Notes: generated from the letters alone by a model not told the origin. Positions 53,401-60,817 are shown, counted from the stretch's first letter. The stretch: DNA of 64,000 bases from Janthinobacterium sp. 67 (GCF_002797895.1 NZ_PGES01000001.1:124001-188000); one strand, 5' to 3'. Numbers and translations are program-made.

Positions 53401-54588
53401 GGCGGCGTTGGCGGCGGCCGTGGCGGCAGCCGCATCGTCATTTTGCGCCGATGTGGCGGCCGTTTGCGACTGGGCCGCGGCGGCGGCCGCAACGGCGGCG
53501 GCGCTGTCGTCACTGGTTGCGGCGGCAGCGGCGGCTTGCGCGCCGGGAACGACGGCAGCCGCGCCGGCCGCCAGCGTGTCGTCGCTGGTGGCGTTATTGG
53601 CGGCGAGCAGGGCTGCCGCCGCGGTAGCGGCGGCCTGCGCCGCCAGTTGGTCGGCCAGGATGGCCGCATTTGCCGCAGCCAGCGACGCTGCTGCCGTGGC
53701 TGCCGCAGCGGCGGCGGCGGCGTCATCGGCCAGGGCATTGTTGGCGGCGGCGACAGCGGCGGCGGCGGCCAGCACGGCTGCGTCCGTCACGACGGTGGTG
53801 GTGGATTGATTCCCCGTGCCACCCTGTCCGCCGGTCGAGCCGCCCGTACCGCCCGTACCACCGGTTCCGCCCGTGCCTGTACCACCGGTCCCTCCCGTCC
53901 CGGTACCGCCGGTCCCTGTTCCTCCTGTCCCACCGGTTCCCGTGCCGCCCGTGCCTCCCGTGCCCGTGCCGCCCGTGCCTCCTGTGCCTCCTGTGCCCGT
54001 TCCTCCTGTCCCCGTGCCACCCGTGCCGGAACCGCCAGCCGCGGCGCCACCTCCGCCGCCACCGCCGGCCGCGGCGGCCACCAGGCCCAGGCCGCCGAGC
54101 GCGCCCAGCACGCCAAGTCCGCCCAGGCCACCGGCCGCGCCCGCGCCGGCCGCGCCGCCGGCGCCAGCCGATGCCCCGGCTACATCCACGACACTGCCGC
54201 TGGGGATGCCGGCCGCACCCGCGCCTGTGCCCGCCGCGCCTGCGGCGCCACCATTGTTATCGCTTTGCGGCGTGCCGAGGTCGGCGCCAGCGTTGCCGGC
54301 CTGGCCTGCGGCCGCGCCGCTGCCACCGGCGGCCAGGGCGGCCGCAGCCACGGCGCCCGCCGTGCCCAGGGCGGCGGCATTGCCGTTCTCGGCGGCCCCC
54401 GTGACTTCCACGACATTTTCCGGCGGCATGGTCGCGCTGGCATCGGCCCCTTTGATCAGTTCATCTTCGTCATATTGCTTGCGGTCGCCGTTTTTTGGGT
54501 CGACTGCTTTTTTTGCGGGCGTCGCGAGTTTGGCGCCAGCGCCTTCTGCATTGACGGGAACTTGTGCTGGATTTTGGGTGGTGGCCAT
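47455..54588 (-). CDS. Giant alanine-rich repeat protein, type I secretion substrate (adhesin-like)
   Basis: 2,377 residues from the ATG at 54588 (GGAG upstream). A short N-terminal region (1-70, with DPKNGDRKQYDEDELIKG) leads to an Ala/Gly segment with GGLGGLGVLGALGGLGL (about 150-190), then a GTGGTGTGG linker (about 195-260). Residues of about 262-2245 are overwhelmingly Ala with Asp, Thr, Leu and Asn, in repeats of about 26 residues keyed by LTDAxALxL. The C-terminal 130 residues change to a type I secretion style domain (DVIDMSAIAHLT, FDGTSVSIG, YIVIADAQNSGAVTVYH). The three exporter genes follow. A surface adhesin or matrix fibre is the likely role; no ligand domain is recognised. Confidence 0.9.
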   Translation of the reverse strand: MATTQNPAQVPVNAEGAGAKLATPAKKAVDPKNGDRKQYDEDELIKGADASATMPPENVVEVTGAAENGNAAALGTAGAVAAAALAAGGSGAAAGQAGNAGADLGTPQSDNNGGAAGAAGTGAGAAGIPSGSVVDVAGASAGAGGAAGAGAAGGLGGLGVLGALGGLGLVAAAAGGGGGGGAAAGGSGTGGTGTGGTGTGGTGGTGGTGTGGTGGTGTGGTGGTGTGGTGTGGTGGTGTGGTGGTGGTGGSTGGQGGTGNQSTTTVVTDAAVLAAAAAVAAANNALADDAAAAAAAATAAASLAAANAAILADQLAAQAAATAAAALLAANNATSDDTLAAGAAAVVPGAQAAAAAATSDDSAAAVAAAAAAQSQTAATSAQNDDAAAATAAANAAAAHAAADAAQTQADQTNAPALQAIADAADVVATAANTQAALSDAAALGVVSANDAAAAAAATALANATDAAALDLAATAAANAAVAANIQAGLTDAAALALISDADAAASAAATELADVTDAAALAAAANAAATAAADAATAANASDATALGTAATAAANAAIAADAQASLTDAVALTMAADAAAAIAAQDAAIANATDAVALQAAADAAATNAANAQTQANMTDAPTLGLIADAATAAADAAQLQANLTDAAALALISDADAATAAAAALAASADAAALDVAAAAAVTVAANAVITANQSDAAALQITADAAASTSVSAAAQAALTDAAALQIISDADAAAALAAQTTANQTDAAALAAADAAAASDAANAQTVADQTDVVALQQAADQADADAAAANAQASLLDVNVALNAFNLANLAAVAANVTAGQTSVLDLTATVNALQGDADGADITASLTDAIALATTATTDAGLAAALQVTANLTDAAALAATAAGAVSAAEAAAALGGIDISAVSAAAAAQAAATAAAATAALTDAGALGLVSTADAAAQLAAQTTVNALTSANTLAQAAATAAQNTANLTDAVALGLVSAAADAAAAAAVTTAGQSDATALSLVSNADALVAASATSLAALTDASALGLISTADATVAATLQATANLTDAAALGLLATAAAAAANTATNVANLTDAVALGTLSTAATTAANTAAATAALTDATALGLVATADAAAAAALQTTANLTDAVALGLVSTAANTAASAAAAVANLTDAVALGTVSTAATAAANTAAATAALTDAVALGLVATVDAAAATAAQTTANLTDAVALGLVATANATAATAAATLAGLTDAVLLGTQHTLDVTAATVAATKAALTDAAALTTIANNDAANAAALAAYSAAHPLDLVAALASTTAATTANLSHAAAVAAQADDAAAASTAATAAASLTALNTALAADNAATAAATLALTSQAAATAAQLDDAAAATAAGVAATSLAAAQAAQAADTAAATTAATAANALAALNAALQADANAAATAAAAVTANAATAAAVADDLAAATAATVANASQAAAQAAQLADNAAASAATIAANALASLNAALADDAAAAAAVLNATNATAAATAATAADAVAAAAAAVAAISAAATQHAQADDIAAAAAALTASVSLAATQAAQAADLAVGTTAAAAASALAALNQALNDDSLAATAATAAANAQTALNNATTTLNAAIVAATASLAATTAAQNDDATAASTAAAAAVAQLASDAALLADGALATLATVANNALAAASAALAADDAAANAAHTAALSAAATLAAQLADTAALNAHAALNAAIANLTAAVTADVNATDADNDRTLKLNLLIAAQGAADNAAQANANAAAAHAALAAAQADDAAAATAAANAVAAHAAAVAAQNADAAAAAAAAQAATSMAATLNAQADDATAAAAATAAASAQAALDAALAADANVAATAAAAAAAQLAAQNAHDADVAAAAAAVAATITLAATQAAQADDAAAALAAANAANAQAAHNAAVADDQAAADAAAAAALAQAAATAAAAADATASASAAAAAAALLAAQAAQADDTAANQAAANAAAATAAHTAAIAADALAVSTAATAASALAAATAAQNDDDAAAAAAAQAAASLTLTQAAQADDAAAAAATVNANNAAAAALAAHAADAAAPLAQAQAAASLLALQAAQADDAVAASAAAAAAQAHANANAAYADDAAAAQANADAQAADIALAQANAIAAQTDASALASVAATDAAHATAAQALADQTDAVALTQAADAAAAAALAASQTADLTDASALHLAADAAAAAALQAQAQADLTDASSLTVAANADAAAAAAAQAQADLTDASQLFVLSQNALHNPLTVADFSTGLPAAGGDVIDMSAIAHLTASVAVGVNVGTDFGNDNLFIFDGTSVSIGAAASAIAADNSVLSGQGYIVIADAQNSGAVTVYHSSDLSNANAIDTALVLLGGVNITQLTAANFVV
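47850..53800 (-). repeat. Alanine-rich repeat array inside the giant secreted protein
   Basis: Several dozen degenerate units of about 78 bases encode roughly 26 residues each, of the form (N/A)LTDAxALGLVxxADAAAxxAAxxxA. Downstream units in the C-terminal half are looser, about 24-25 residues, with DDAAAAxAA and AALNAALAADD motifs. The DNA is GC-rich (GCC, GCG, GGC) and creates long open frames on the opposite strand. Confidence 0.8.
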
Positions 54589-54925
54589 TTGAAAGTCTCC
54601 GGAAAAGGTTATGTGTTCGTTCAATTTTCTAAAATAATAAAAAATCAATAATATGATTCGCTTTCCTGCTTGCTCCGGCGAGGCTTGGGCCGTGGTTGAA
54701 CTCTGGTGTTTCGGATGTTGATAGTGGCAAGTAAAACATAAATGGGAAAAAACGCTGGGGCAAAAGAGCGCTATTTCGGCAATATTAAAAATATAATTTT
54801 CATATTTGTTTTGCGTGTCGCCGCTTTCCCGTGTTTTGTTGCGCCGGCAAGCCGCATGTCAGGCGATACGCTCTGGCAGAAGCCGGCCTTGAGACGATAA
54901 ATATACTAGCGCTCACTCTGATGGT

Positions 54926-54943
54926 AGTTTCAATTTTGAAACT
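54926..54943. promoter_or_regulatory. Palindrome in the control region of the giant protein
   Basis: AGTTTCAA (54926-54933), TT centre, TTGAAACT (54936-54943): a perfect 8-base-arm inverted repeat about 340 bases before the start codon of the giant secreted protein, in the AT-rich leader. Confidence 0.55.
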
Positions 54944-55004
54944 TCCAATTTCATTTTGATCACTTTCCACGACATTATTTTCTCTGGCCTCAAGCGGGTG
55001 AATA

Positions 55005-55022
55005 GTCACGAATTGTCACGAA
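55005..55022. promoter_or_regulatory. Direct repeat GTCACGAA, one turn apart
   Basis: GTCACGAA at 55005-55012 and 55015-55022, offset by 10 bases, the spacing of one DNA helical turn. It lies in the same AT-rich region and may bind a regulator dimer. Confidence 0.4.
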
Positions 55023-55296
55023 ACAGGCGTTTTTTACCGAGTCTATTGCCGTGCTTGCGTATTTCTGCGCCTTTTATCCAAAAAAACCGCCTTGCTATCG
55101 AATTGCTAGTTGTTGTTTTTTTGAATGCCGATTATCAAATCTGATTGGTAATAAAATACGATAGAAATAATTATTTGCAATTTTTATATCGCATTAATCC
55201 TATCGAAATAATAGTCTCGATTCGATGGCAGGGGTTTTTCATAATAACTATCAATAAAGAAGTTATTATTCCAGGGGCTTGAGCGGAGTCGGAATG

Positions 55297-55325
55297 GAAA
55301 ACGCCCCGTCGGGCGGGGCGTTTTC
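55297..55325. terminator. Rho-independent terminator of the ytrA-type operon
   Basis: GAAAACGCCCCG (55297-55308), TCGGG loop, CGGGGCGTTTTC (55314-55325). A perfect 12-pair stem with A/T ends on both sides, placed just after the leftward ABC permease gene. Confidence 0.85.
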
Positions 55326-55347
55326 ATGGAGCGGTGATATGGCGCTG

Positions 55348-56349
55348 TCAGCCTTCTTCGCGCCAGCGGCGCAGGCGGATGGCGGCGTAAATCAGCGCCG
55401 CGCCTGCCGCCGCACCCAGCCAGACGGCCGGCAAGGCCAGGCTGGACCAGGAATTGCTGAATACGTCGATGCGTGTCACGTGCGATCCTCCTTCCGCCAG
55501 CGCATGCATGTGCGGCAGCAGGTCCGGTTCGAACAGATACCAGCTGCCGGGGAGGGTGCCGAGCAGCGCGCGTCCGATGACGTTCATCTGTATCCAGCCG
55601 ACGTCGCTTTCCGTCTGCGTCAGCTTGCCGGCCCAGACGGTCAGGACCAGCAGCAGCAGCGGCACGCCGACGGCCCACAGGAAGACTTTGGACTTGGCCC
55701 AGCTCGATACCATCAGCAGCCAGCCCACCGTCGGCAAGGCCCACAGGCAATATACGGGCAGCAAGCCGAACACGCGCAGCGGTCCCAGATACAGGCCGGG
55801 GGAGGCCAGCAGTTCGGCAAACACGTGGATGCCGTTGACCGCCAGCACGCCGCTGAGGATCAGGACGAGGGCCAGCGAAGTCAGGCTGGCGGCGGCGGCC
55901 ACGATCAGCGGCGCGACCAGCAGGGCGATGGCCGCTTTTGACAGCACCGTCTGCGCATCCGAGATGGGCAGCGATTTCCAGAACAGCACGCTGCGGTCGC
56001 GGCGGTCGTCATGCAAGGCGCTCAGGCAATAGAAAAACACGAGGAAGCCCAGCGCCAGGAACAGCGGCGCGGCCGCGTACGTATAGTTGTTGGCGACGGC
56101 GTCGATGATTTCCGTGCGGCGCGGGCCGAAGCTGCTGGTATTGAAGACTTTGCTCCAGGACACTTCCTCGCCATTGACGATCAGCGCCGTGCGCATCTTG
56201 GTCTTGGCGATGGTGGCTATCGTCATCAGGGCGCCCAGCACGGTCATGACGATGCCGATCAGGGCGGGCGTCCACACCAGCATGCCCTTGTGTTCCCACA
56301 ATTCACGCCGGATCAGCCATTGCATCTTGTTGGCAGGGGAAATACTCAT
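55348..56349 (-). CDS. ABC transporter permease
   Basis: 333 residues with about six or seven membrane helices, including MLVWTPALIGIVMTVLGALM, LFLALGFLVFFYCLSAL and VGVPLLLLVLTVWAGKL. The DDRRDRSVLFWKSLPISDAQTVLSKA loop is common in ABC-2-type permeases. It overlaps the ATPase gene by four bases. It completes a GntR-ATPase-permease operon; the substrate is unknown, and envelope stress or antibiotic export is typical for YtrA-linked transporters. Confidence 0.88.
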   Translation of the reverse strand: MSISPANKMQWLIRRELWEHKGMLVWTPALIGIVMTVLGALMTIATIAKTKMRTALIVNGEEVSWSKVFNTSSFGPRRTEIIDAVANNYTYAAAPLFLALGFLVFFYCLSALHDDRRDRSVLFWKSLPISDAQTVLSKAAIALLVAPLIVAAAASLTSLALVLILSGVLAVNGIHVFAELLASPGLYLGPLRVFGLLPVYCLWALPTVGWLLMVSSWAKSKVFLWAVGVPLLLLVLTVWAGKLTQTESDVGWIQMNVIGRALLGTLPGSWYLFEPDLLPHMHALAEGGSHVTRIDVFSNSWSSLALPAVWLGAAAGAALIYAAIRLRRWREEG

Positions 56350-57218
56350 TGGTACGATCCTTTCATGGTCGCGACAAACAGGTCTGCGAGGCTGGGCGTG
56401 CGCACCTCGCCCAGGGCGGCCAGCTGGGTGCGGGCGACGCCATCGAACAGCATCACCGACTTGCCGAACACGCTGCGTTCGCTGATCGGCTGCAGGGCGC
56501 GCGCCGGATTGACGTGCTGCGGGCCCACCATCACTTCGATGTAGCGCTCGCCCACTTCTTCCATGCTCGAGGCCAGCACGATCTTGCCGTCGCGAATGAA
56601 CATCAGGTCGCTGAGGATGTGTTCCACCTCCTCGATCTGGTGCGTGGTGATGACGATGGTCTTGTTTTCATCGAAATAATCTTCCAGCAAGTTCTGGTAG
56701 AACTGCTTGCGGTACAGAATGTCCAGGCCCAGGGTGGGCTCGTCGAGCACGAGCAGCTTGGCGTCGATGGCCATGACCAGCGCCAGGTGCAGCTGCACCA
56801 CCATGCCCTTCGACATGGCCTTGACCTTCATCTTCGGCGACAGCTTGGTGTGGGCCAGGTAGCGCTCGGCCTTGCTGCGGTCGAAACGGGGATGCACGCC
56901 CGCAACGAAATCGATGGCGTCGGCCACGCGCAGCCAGCCCGGCAGGATGGCCACGTCGGCGATGAAGCACACGTCGTCCATCAGCGCATCGCGCTGCACG
57001 CGGGGATCGCGCCCCAGCACCGACAAGTCGCCGTCGAAGCCCGTCAGGCCCAGGATGGCTTTCAGCGTGGTGGTCTTGCCGGAACCGTTAGGCCCGATCA
57101 AGCCGACGATGCGCCCCGGCGCGATATCGAAGCTGATGCCATCGATGGCCACCTGCCTGCCATACTGCTTGCGCAAGCCGCGCGCGCTGATGACGCTGTC
57201 CTTGTTCAATGCATTCAT
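56346..57218 (-). CDS. ABC transporter ATPase
   Basis: 290 residues from the ATG at 57218 (GGAGAG upstream); a longer frame to 57314 overlaps the regulator. Walker A is GPNGSGKTT, Walker B LLVLDEPTLGLD, and the H-loop is VITTHQIEEVE. The signature appears as the non-canonical MSKGMVVQLHLALVMA rather than LSGGQ, as in YtrB-type ATPases. It pairs with the permease downstream. Confidence 0.92.
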   Translation of the reverse strand: MNALNKDSVISARGLRKQYGRQVAIDGISFDIAPGRIVGLIGPNGSGKTTTLKAILGLTGFDGDLSVLGRDPRVQRDALMDDVCFIADVAILPGWLRVADAIDFVAGVHPRFDRSKAERYLAHTKLSPKMKVKAMSKGMVVQLHLALVMAIDAKLLVLDEPTLGLDILYRKQFYQNLLEDYFDENKTIVITTHQIEEVEHILSDLMFIRDGKIVLASSMEEVGERYIEVMVGPQHVNPARALQPISERSVFGKSVMLFDGVARTQLAALGEVRTPSLADLFVATMKGSYQ

Positions 57219-57595
57219 GCGTTCTCTCCGTGTGCGCCGCTGTCGCGGCTCGCTTGCAGTAGTTGCTCGAGGTTCAGGCCCAGTTGCGTGATGCGTTCCA
57301 GCATCGCCGGCCATTCTTCGCGCATGAAGCGCTCGCGTTCACTGGCCAGCAATTTGTCGCGGGCGCCTTCCAAGACGTACATGCCGAGTCCTCTGCGTTT
57401 TTCCACCAGGGCATCGTCGACCAGTTCCTGGTAGGCGCGCGACACCGTGATGGGATTCAATTGATAATCGGCCGCCACCTGGCGCACCGAAGGCAGGGCG
57501 TCGCCGGACTGCAGCACGCCATCGAGCATCATGCCCACCACCCTGGCCTTGAGCTGGCGGTAGATGGGGCTATTGTCATTCCATTCCGCGCTCAT
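57215..57595 (-). CDS. YtrA-type GntR transcriptional regulator
   Basis: 126 residues. The N-terminal GntR winged helix shows PIYRQLKARVVGMMLDGVLQSGDALPSVRQVAADYQLNPITVSRAYQELVDDALVEKRRGLGMYV. The short C-terminal helical part is the YtrA subfamily form, which lacks a big effector domain. It probably represses its own operon by the 22-base palindrome at 57677-57698, and overlaps the ATPase by four bases. Confidence 0.95.
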   Translation of the reverse strand: MSAEWNDNSPIYRQLKARVVGMMLDGVLQSGDALPSVRQVAADYQLNPITVSRAYQELVDDALVEKRRGLGMYVLEGARDKLLASERERFMREEWPAMLERITQLGLNLEQLLQASRDSGAHGENA

Positions 57596-57676
57596 GGGAT
57601 GGGCTCCGACAAGGGCGGGGCGGTGCGGCGCGTGAAAAATGCTGTAGGCATCAAAGCTCCGTGGTTTATTGAGTTG

Positions 57677-57698
57677 GTGTTGTAGTTAACTATAACAC
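57677..57698 (-). promoter_or_regulatory. Operator of the YtrA-type operon
   Basis: A 22-base inverted repeat with arms GTGTTGTAGTT and AACTATAACAC, symmetric except for one position per arm. It overlaps a reverse-strand TATAGT -10 with TTGATT 16 bases upstream as -35. It lies 82 bases before the regulator start. Confidence 0.8.
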
Positions 57699-57725
57699 TA
57701 AGTCTCAAAAAATCAACACCTATTT

Positions 57726-58442
57726 TCAGGCCAGCCGCGCCCGCAAGTCCAGCGCATTGAACAGGGCGGCCCCGGCCGCCGTGTTGTCGAAGATGCACCA
57801 GCTGCCCGCGTGCGCCGGTGTGCGCAATTCTCCGGCCAGCATCGCCAGGTAATCGGCAGGATAGTCCGAGTAGTATATTTTCGGACTGCCGTGCAGGCGC
57901 ACGTAGGCGGTTTCCGTCGTCGGCACGTGCGGGCCGGGCTGGCCGGCAGGGGGATCGGCGCGCACGCGGGTGATGCCATGTATCGTTAACAGGTCGGTCG
58001 CGCCCGTTTCGAACCAGCTGGAGTGGCGCGCCTCGCACGCGAGCATGCCGTCGAAGCGCTGGCGCAGCGCATGGAAAAATGCGGCGGCCACGTCCGCTTC
58101 GAAACGCAGGCTGGGGGGAAGTTGCACCAGCACGCAACCCAGTTTGTTCCCCAGTTGCAAGACTTCTCCCGCAAAACGCTCCAGTTCGGCCTCACCCTCG
58201 CGCAAGCGCCGTTCGTGCGTGATGCTGCGCGGCAATTTCACGCTGAAGCGGAAATGGGCGGGCACGCTGGCGGCCCAGCGCGCGTAGGTTGACGGCTGGT
58301 GCGGGCGGTAGAAGGAGCTGTTGATTTCCACGCAGTCGAGCACCTGGGCATAGCGCTGCAGGTGGCTGCCATCGAGGGGGAAGTGGCTGGCGGCGGCGCT
58401 GGAAATGCTCCAGCCGGCCGTGCCGATGTAAACAGTATGCAT
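57726..58442 (-). CDS. DUF72 (YecE) family protein
   Basis: 238 residues beginning MHTVYIGTAGWSI, the DUF72 hallmark, with LDCVEINSSFYRPHQPSTYARWAASVPAHFRFSVKLPRSITH, CVLVQLPPSLRF and AYVRLHGSPKIYYSDY. The fold is a TIM barrel and its reaction is unknown. It sits between the GntR operon and lpxH on the same strand, 69 bases from lpxH. Confidence 0.93.
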   Translation of the reverse strand: MHTVYIGTAGWSISSAAASHFPLDGSHLQRYAQVLDCVEINSSFYRPHQPSTYARWAASVPAHFRFSVKLPRSITHERRLREGEAELERFAGEVLQLGNKLGCVLVQLPPSLRFEADVAAAFFHALRQRFDGMLACEARHSSWFETGATDLLTIHGITRVRADPPAGQPGPHVPTTETAYVRLHGSPKIYYSDYPADYLAMLAGELRTPAHAGSWCIFDNTAAGAALFNALDLRARLA

Positions 58443-58511
58443 GGCGCCATTACAGCAAGGCCAGGCGGGCCCGGCTATCGGACAAACGCCCGTGCCGCCG
58501 TCGGCGCGGGC

Positions 58512-59264
58512 CTAGTCGATGATGTTGCCGTTCAGGTCGTGGCGCGTGATGTTGCCGCGCGTATCGATGGCGATCCAGCCGCCGCGCGGCGGCGTCACGT
58601 CGCATTCCCAGTCGGGCAGGACATAGCGCAAGGTATGGCCGACCTGGTGCAGTGCAGGGCGGTGCGTATGGCCGTGGATCATGATGGTGCTCGCATGGTC
58701 GGCAAATACTTGCGCGACAGCATCAGGCGTGACATCCATGATCTCCATGGATTTTTCGCCATTGTGCTCGCGGCTGCTTTTGCGCAAACCGTCGATGATG
58801 GCCTTGCGCTGCGCCAGCGGCATGGACAGGAACTGTTGTTGCCAGGCGGGCTGGCGCACCATGGCGCGAAATTCCATGTATTGCACGTCTTTCGTGCATT
58901 CGGCGTCGCCATGCAGCAAGACGATGCGCTGGCCGGCAATCGTGGCCACATGCGGTTCGCTGAGCAGGGTGGCGCCGGCGGCGGCGGCAAAGCCGGAGCC
59001 GACCAGAAAGTCGCGGTTGCCGGCGATCCAGTAGACGTGCACGCCAGCATCGCTGACGGCGCGGATGGCGGCCGTCATGCGCGCATTGAACGGGTCTTCC
59101 AGGTCATCGTCGCCGGCCCAGTATTCGAACAGGTCGCCTAATAGATACAGCGCTTGCGCATATTGCGCATGGTGTTCCAGGAAAGAAAGAAACGCCGCGC
59201 TCGTGCGCGGGTGCGAGCTCTGCAGATGCAGGTCGGAAATAAAGAGTGCGGCAGGCATTGTCAT
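58512..59264 (-). CDS. lpxH: UDP-2,3-diacylglucosamine diphosphatase LpxH
   Basis: 250 residues, a calcineurin-like metallophosphatase of lipid A synthesis. Motifs: FISDLHLQ, YLLGDLFEYWAG, IAGNRDFLVG, LLHGDAECTKD and MIHGHTHRP supply the two-metal site. It converts UDP-2,3-diacylglucosamine to lipid X at the inner membrane. Confidence 0.95.
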   Translation of the reverse strand: MTMPAALFISDLHLQSSHPRTSAAFLSFLEHHAQYAQALYLLGDLFEYWAGDDDLEDPFNARMTAAIRAVSDAGVHVYWIAGNRDFLVGSGFAAAAGATLLSEPHVATIAGQRIVLLHGDAECTKDVQYMEFRAMVRQPAWQQQFLSMPLAQRKAIIDGLRKSSREHNGEKSMEIMDVTPDAVAQVFADHASTIMIHGHTHRPALHQVGHTLRYVLPDWECDVTPPRGGWIAIDTRGNITRHDLNGNIID

Positions 59265-59344
59265 CGTTCAACGCTCCCAAAAAGTGATGTGCATGGAAAA
59301 GCGCAAACGCTGCAATGCCTGTTGTTCATGATGCTGTAGCCTGA

Positions 59345-59836
59345 TTACGCGGCTTCTACCTTCTCGATGATCACGTCCGTCACTGGCACGTCGGCGAACA
59401 TGCCGGCGCGCGAGGTTTTCACGGCGCGGATGGCGTCGACGACTTCCTTGCCTTCGGTGACTTTACCGAACACGGCGTAGCCCCAGCCGTCCTGGCCTGG
59501 ATAGTCGAGGAAGCTGTTGTTCTTGATGTTGATGAAGAACTGGGCCGATGCCGAATGCGGGTCCGACGTGCGGGCCATGGCCAGCGTGTACGTGTCGTTT
59601 TTCAGGCCGTTCTTGGCTTCGTTTTCCACGGTGGCGTCGGCTGGCTTTTGTTTCATGCCTGGCTCGAAACCGCCGCCCTGGATCATGAAGCCGTCGATGA
59701 CGCGGTGGAAAATCGTGTTGTCGTAGTGACCGGCTTTCATGTAGGCCAGGAAGTTGGCAACCGTTTTCGGCGCTTTCTCGGCGTCCAGTTCAGCGGTGAT
59801 CTTGCCCAGATTGGTGGTGATGATGACGGAGGTCAT
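59345..59836 (-). CDS. ppiB: Cytoplasmic peptidyl-prolyl isomerase PpiB
   Basis: 163 residues of the cyclophilin fold without a signal peptide. The active site is visible in [19 protein letters not shown] and ASAQFFINIKNNSFLD. It catalyses proline cis-trans isomerisation in protein folding. AAGGAT precedes the ATG. A paralogue with a signal peptide follows upstream. Confidence 0.95.
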   Translation of the reverse strand: MTSVIITTNLGKITAELDAEKAPKTVANFLAYMKAGHYDNTIFHRVIDGFMIQGGGFEPGMKQKPADATVENEAKNGLKNDTYTLAMARTSDPHSASAQFFINIKNNSFLDYPGQDGWGYAVFGKVTEGKEVVDAIRAVKTSRAGMFADVPVTDVIIEKVEAA

Positions 59837-59909
59837 GATGATCCTTAATAAATTGGATGAATAATTGATTCAGCGGCGCCAGGCAGGCCGGCGCCGCAAA
59901 AACGCTATT

Positions 59910-60539
59910 TTACAGTTTTGCGGGCGCGGACTTGAGTAAAGTCGCCGATTCGATCACCACGGGGGTGACCGGCACGTTCTGGTGCGGACCCTTGTCGGCC
60001 ACGGGCACGGCCTTGATCTTGTCGACCACGTCCATGCCACTGACGACTTTGCCGAATACCGTGTAGCCGAAACCGTCGCGGCCCGGATAGTCGAGCGCGC
60101 CATTGTCGTTGACGTTGATAAAAAATTGCGCGGTGGCCGAATGCGGGTCGCCCGTGCGCGCCATGGCGATGCTGTAGGTGACGTTTTGCAAGCCGTTTTG
60201 CGCTTCGTTCCTGATCGGCGCCTTGGTGGCTTTCTGCTTCATGTTCTTGTCGAAGCCGCCGCCCTGTATCATGAAGCCGTCGATGACGCGGTGAAACACG
60301 GTGCCCTTGTAATAACCGCTTTTGACATATTGCAAGAAATTGGCCACGCTTTTCGGGGCTTTTTCCTGGTCCAGTTCCAGCACGATCTCGCCCATGCTGG
60401 TTTTCAGGGCCACGTGGGGCGTGGGGTCGAGGGCGGTTGCCGGAGCGGCGGCCACGACCGCGCTACCCAGGGTCAGGCCGGCAAACAGGGTGCAGAAGCG
60501 GGCCAGGAAAGACAGGCGTTTCGATTTGGTTTCTTGCAT
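59910..60539 (-). CDS. ppiA: Periplasmic peptidyl-prolyl isomerase (PpiA-like)
   Basis: 209 residues. A signal peptide ([27 protein letters not shown]) precedes a cyclophilin domain with [20 protein letters not shown] and [16 protein letters not shown]. It is a close paralogue of the gene downstream and should act on folding envelope proteins. Confidence 0.93.
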   Translation of the reverse strand: MQETKSKRLSFLARFCTLFAGLTLGSAVVAAAPATALDPTPHVALKTSMGEIVLELDQEKAPKSVANFLQYVKSGYYKGTVFHRVIDGFMIQGGGFDKNMKQKATKAPIRNEAQNGLQNVTYSIAMARTGDPHSATAQFFINVNDNGALDYPGRDGFGYTVFGKVVSGMDVVDKIKAVPVADKGPHQNVPVTPVVIESATLLKSAPAKL

Positions 60540-60817
60540 GAAGGCGTCCTTGATCGTTGTTTTTCTCTAAACTTGCTTTAATTGTTAAGAAGTGAAAATT
60601 CGGTTGAACATCGTAAAAACCTGATTCATATCGGGCCAGTATGGTTTTTATCAATGTTATACTTGACCGCTAACGCCCTAATTCTAACAAACAAGAACAA
60701 CAATACAGCGGGTCGTCCCGTCTCGGCGCACACGGCAGTTCTGTGGCGCGGCACCCCCGGTGTCCGCGCCTGTCTGTCGTTTTGCCAGGCTGGCGGCCGC
60801 TCCACTTGCAAAGTACG

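Larger units (their letters stand above)
54589..55296. other. AT-rich gene-free region of about 700 bases
   Basis: Base composition drops clearly from the high GC of the flanking genes to long A/T runs (for example around 54630-54660, 54780-54810 and 55060-55200). Short frames here lack ribosome sites and family features. It contains the palindrome at 54926 and direct repeats at 55005. It most likely holds the promoter and regulators of the leftward giant protein gene. Confidence 0.6.

Noticed and set aside
50759..53809. A 1,016-codon Ala-rich plus-strand frame opposite the same gene
   Set aside because: Also produced by the codon bias of the repeat array; the true coding strand is the minus strand with its start, C-terminal domain and operon.
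54800..55009. A 69-codon reverse frame in the AT-rich region
   Set aside because: No ribosome site, no family pattern, and overlaps palindromic control sequence.
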